DNA of 6,436 nt, taken from contig CALEJM010000028.1 in assembly GCA_937898265.1 (NCBI GenBank), positions 1 through 6,436 of the forward strand, written 5' to 3'. A model generated the notes under the pieces. That model had not been told where the DNA came from, did no database searches, and saw only the letters and a program-made list of their open reading frames with translations. Below, one piece after another: positions 5,900-6,436 of this stretch (within the stretch, counting starts at the first letter, position 1; each line of letters opens with the position of its first letter). Position numbers and translations under genes: made by a program. Source of the stretch: an uncultured Porphyromonadaceae bacterium. Its GTDB lineage: Bacteria > Bacteroidota > Bacteroidia > Bacteroidales > Paludibacteraceae.

Positions 5900-6190
5900 A
5901 TGGAACTTAGTATTCAATCAGTGAAGTTTGACGCAACAGAAAAACTGCAAGCCTACATCACCCGCAAGATGGAAAAAGTGGCAAAATTCTGTCCGGACGC
6001 CCAAACAGCCGACGTTGTTTTGAAAGTTGTGAAGCCAGAAAGCGAGTGCAACAAGGAAGTTTCCGTAACGGTTTCCGCACGAAATGCGAAATTTTATGCC
6101 CAAAAAGAAGCCGATTCGTTTGAAGAAGCCTTTGACGGATGCCTCTCTGCTATCGATAAACAACTGGAAAAGCACAAAGATCATCGTTGA
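5900..6190 (+). CDS. hpf: Ribosome hibernation-promoting factor, short HPF/RaiA family
   Basis: A 96-aa protein of the ribosomal S30AE family. It begins MELSIQSVKFDATEKLQAYITRK, has the central strand VVLKVVKPES and ends with the helix AIDKQLEKHKDHR, closely matching the end of E. coli HPF (DKLARQLTKHKDK). Such proteins bind the decoding and mRNA channel of the 30S subunit in slow growth or starvation and block translation. This is the short form, with no C-terminal dimerisation domain. It is the last gene of the xerC-hpf unit and lies just upstream of a tRNA. The start is set by AGGAGG four bases upstream, the only SD seen here, suggesting special translational control. No T-tract terminator follows; two adjacent hairpins lie 25-52 nt after the stop. 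Confidence 0.93.
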   Translation: MELSIQSVKFDATEKLQAYITRKMEKVAKFCPDAQTADVVLKVVKPESECNKEVSVTVSARNAKFYAQKEADSFEEAFDGCLSAIDKQLEKHKDHR

Positions 6191-6214
6191 ACCAACCCGC
6201 CGACACAAACTGAA

Positions 6215-6242
6215 GTCGAAAATTGACGGCTGATAATCAGCC
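6215..6242 (+). repeat. Two abutting hairpins after hpf
   Basis: GTCGA-AAA-TTGAC (6215-6227; five pairs, one G-U) is followed without a gap by GGCTGA-TAA-TCAGCC (6228-6242; six perfect pairs). There is no T run, so this is not a standard intrinsic terminator. GTCGA could instead pair with TCGAC at 6253-6257, enclosing the second hairpin. Likely a 3'-end structure of the xerC-hpf mRNA. The role is inferred. Confidence 0.45.
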
Positions 6243-6310
6243 TGATAAAAAATCGACCGGATGCCGAAAGAAAAAAAATACGTTTTCTTGAAAAAAAAAG
6301 TCCGAAATAG

Positions 6311-6342
6311 TTTGTGTGGTTTCTGAAAAACCTCTATCTTTG
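6311..6342 (+). promoter_or_regulatory. Promoter of the tRNA-Thr operon
   Basis: TTTG (6311-6314), a 20-bp spacer and TATCTTTG (6335-6342) are a full match to the Bacteroidetes -33/-7 consensus, the best in the window. The start should be near 6348, with about 36 nt of leader before the tRNA 5' end. This fits the high expression expected of a tRNA operon. In related genomes as I know them, this cluster runs on to further tRNAs, tuf, secE and nusG; that part is outside the window. Confidence 0.85.
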
Positions 6343-6381
6343 CAACCGCTTTCAGGAACGAAACCGAGAGCAAAGATAGAG
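6332..6381. repeat. 12-bp perfect inverted repeat spanning the tRNA promoter -7 box
   Basis: CTCTATCTTTGC (6332-6343) and GCAAAGATAGAG (6370-6381) are exact reverse complements separated by 26 bp. The left arm contains the whole -7 box of the tRNA promoter; the right arm therefore carries an identical TATCTTTG box (6378-6371) on the minus strand, ending three bases before the tRNA. No clear TTTG is seen 19-20 bp behind that minus-strand box, inside the tRNA. Confidence 0.7.
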
Positions 6382-6383
6382 TT

Positions 6384-6436
6384 GCCTCTTTAGCTCAGCT
6401 GGCCAGAGCACGTGATTTGTAATCTCGGGGTCGTTG
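6384..6436 (+). tRNA. tRNA-Thr (anticodon UGU), 3' end beyond the window
   Basis: The sequence reads as a tRNA cloverleaf: acceptor strand GCCTCTT (6384-6390), TA, D-stem GCTC with loop AGCTGGCCA and GAGC, then the anticodon arm CGTGA-TTTGTAA-TCTCG with anticodon TGT at 6418-6420, variable loop GGGTC, and the first bases of the T-stem (GTTG). TGT reads ACA and other threonine codons. The T-loop, the 3' acceptor strand (expected AAGAGGC) and the end are missing. The anticodon stem has one T-T mismatch at its third pair. It is preceded by its own strong promoter. Confidence 0.9.

Overview
The window looks like chromosomal housekeeping DNA from a member of the Bacteroidales, most likely Prevotella or a close relative. 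The main reason is the promoter grammar. Most transcription units are preceded by the Bacteroidetes sigma-ABfr type -7 element TAnnTTTG (TATCTTTG, TACTTTTG, TATTTTTG), often with a TTTG/TTG about 19-20 bp upstream, and almost all starts lack a Shine-Dalgarno (SD) sequence. The bS21 sequence and the order rpsU - tyrosine recombinase - hpf - tRNA-Thr also fit that group. No mobile element, CRISPR array or phage gene is visible.

Layout. Positions 1-1289 (minus strand) hold the N-terminal part of a three-domain Xaa-Pro aminopeptidase. Its reading frame is broken at about 236-242, with the catalytic domain continuing in another frame to the window edge. A divergent control region (1290-1490) carries the aminopeptidase promoter, an inverted repeat and the mutY promoter. 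mutY (adenine glycosylase, 1491-2582) is followed by about 250 bp without a gene. A strong -7 box then precedes thiL (thiamine-monophosphate kinase) and rpiB (ribose-5-phosphate isomerase B), which look co-transcribed and end at an A/T-rich terminator. rpsU (bS21) is a self-contained unit with its own promoter, a structured leader and a good intrinsic terminator. xerC and hpf form the next unit, and a tRNA-Thr(UGU) with its own strong promoter is cut by the right edge.

How the genes relate. mutY (8-oxoG:A repair), thiL (thiamine diphosphate synthesis), rpiB (pentose phosphates) and the peptidase are unrelated housekeeping functions. The right third is a translation cluster: bS21, a ribosome hibernation factor and a tRNA, with a recombinase in between. 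The most interesting points are (a) hpf is the only gene here with a perfect AGGAGG, although in this phylum bS21 helps hide the anti-SD and rpsU lies just upstream; (b) a perfect 12-bp inverted repeat whose left arm is the -7 box of the tRNA promoter; (c) a MutY iron-sulfur cysteine loop one residue shorter than canonical; and (d) the broken aminopeptidase frame. I found no clear evidence of a wholly new biological system.
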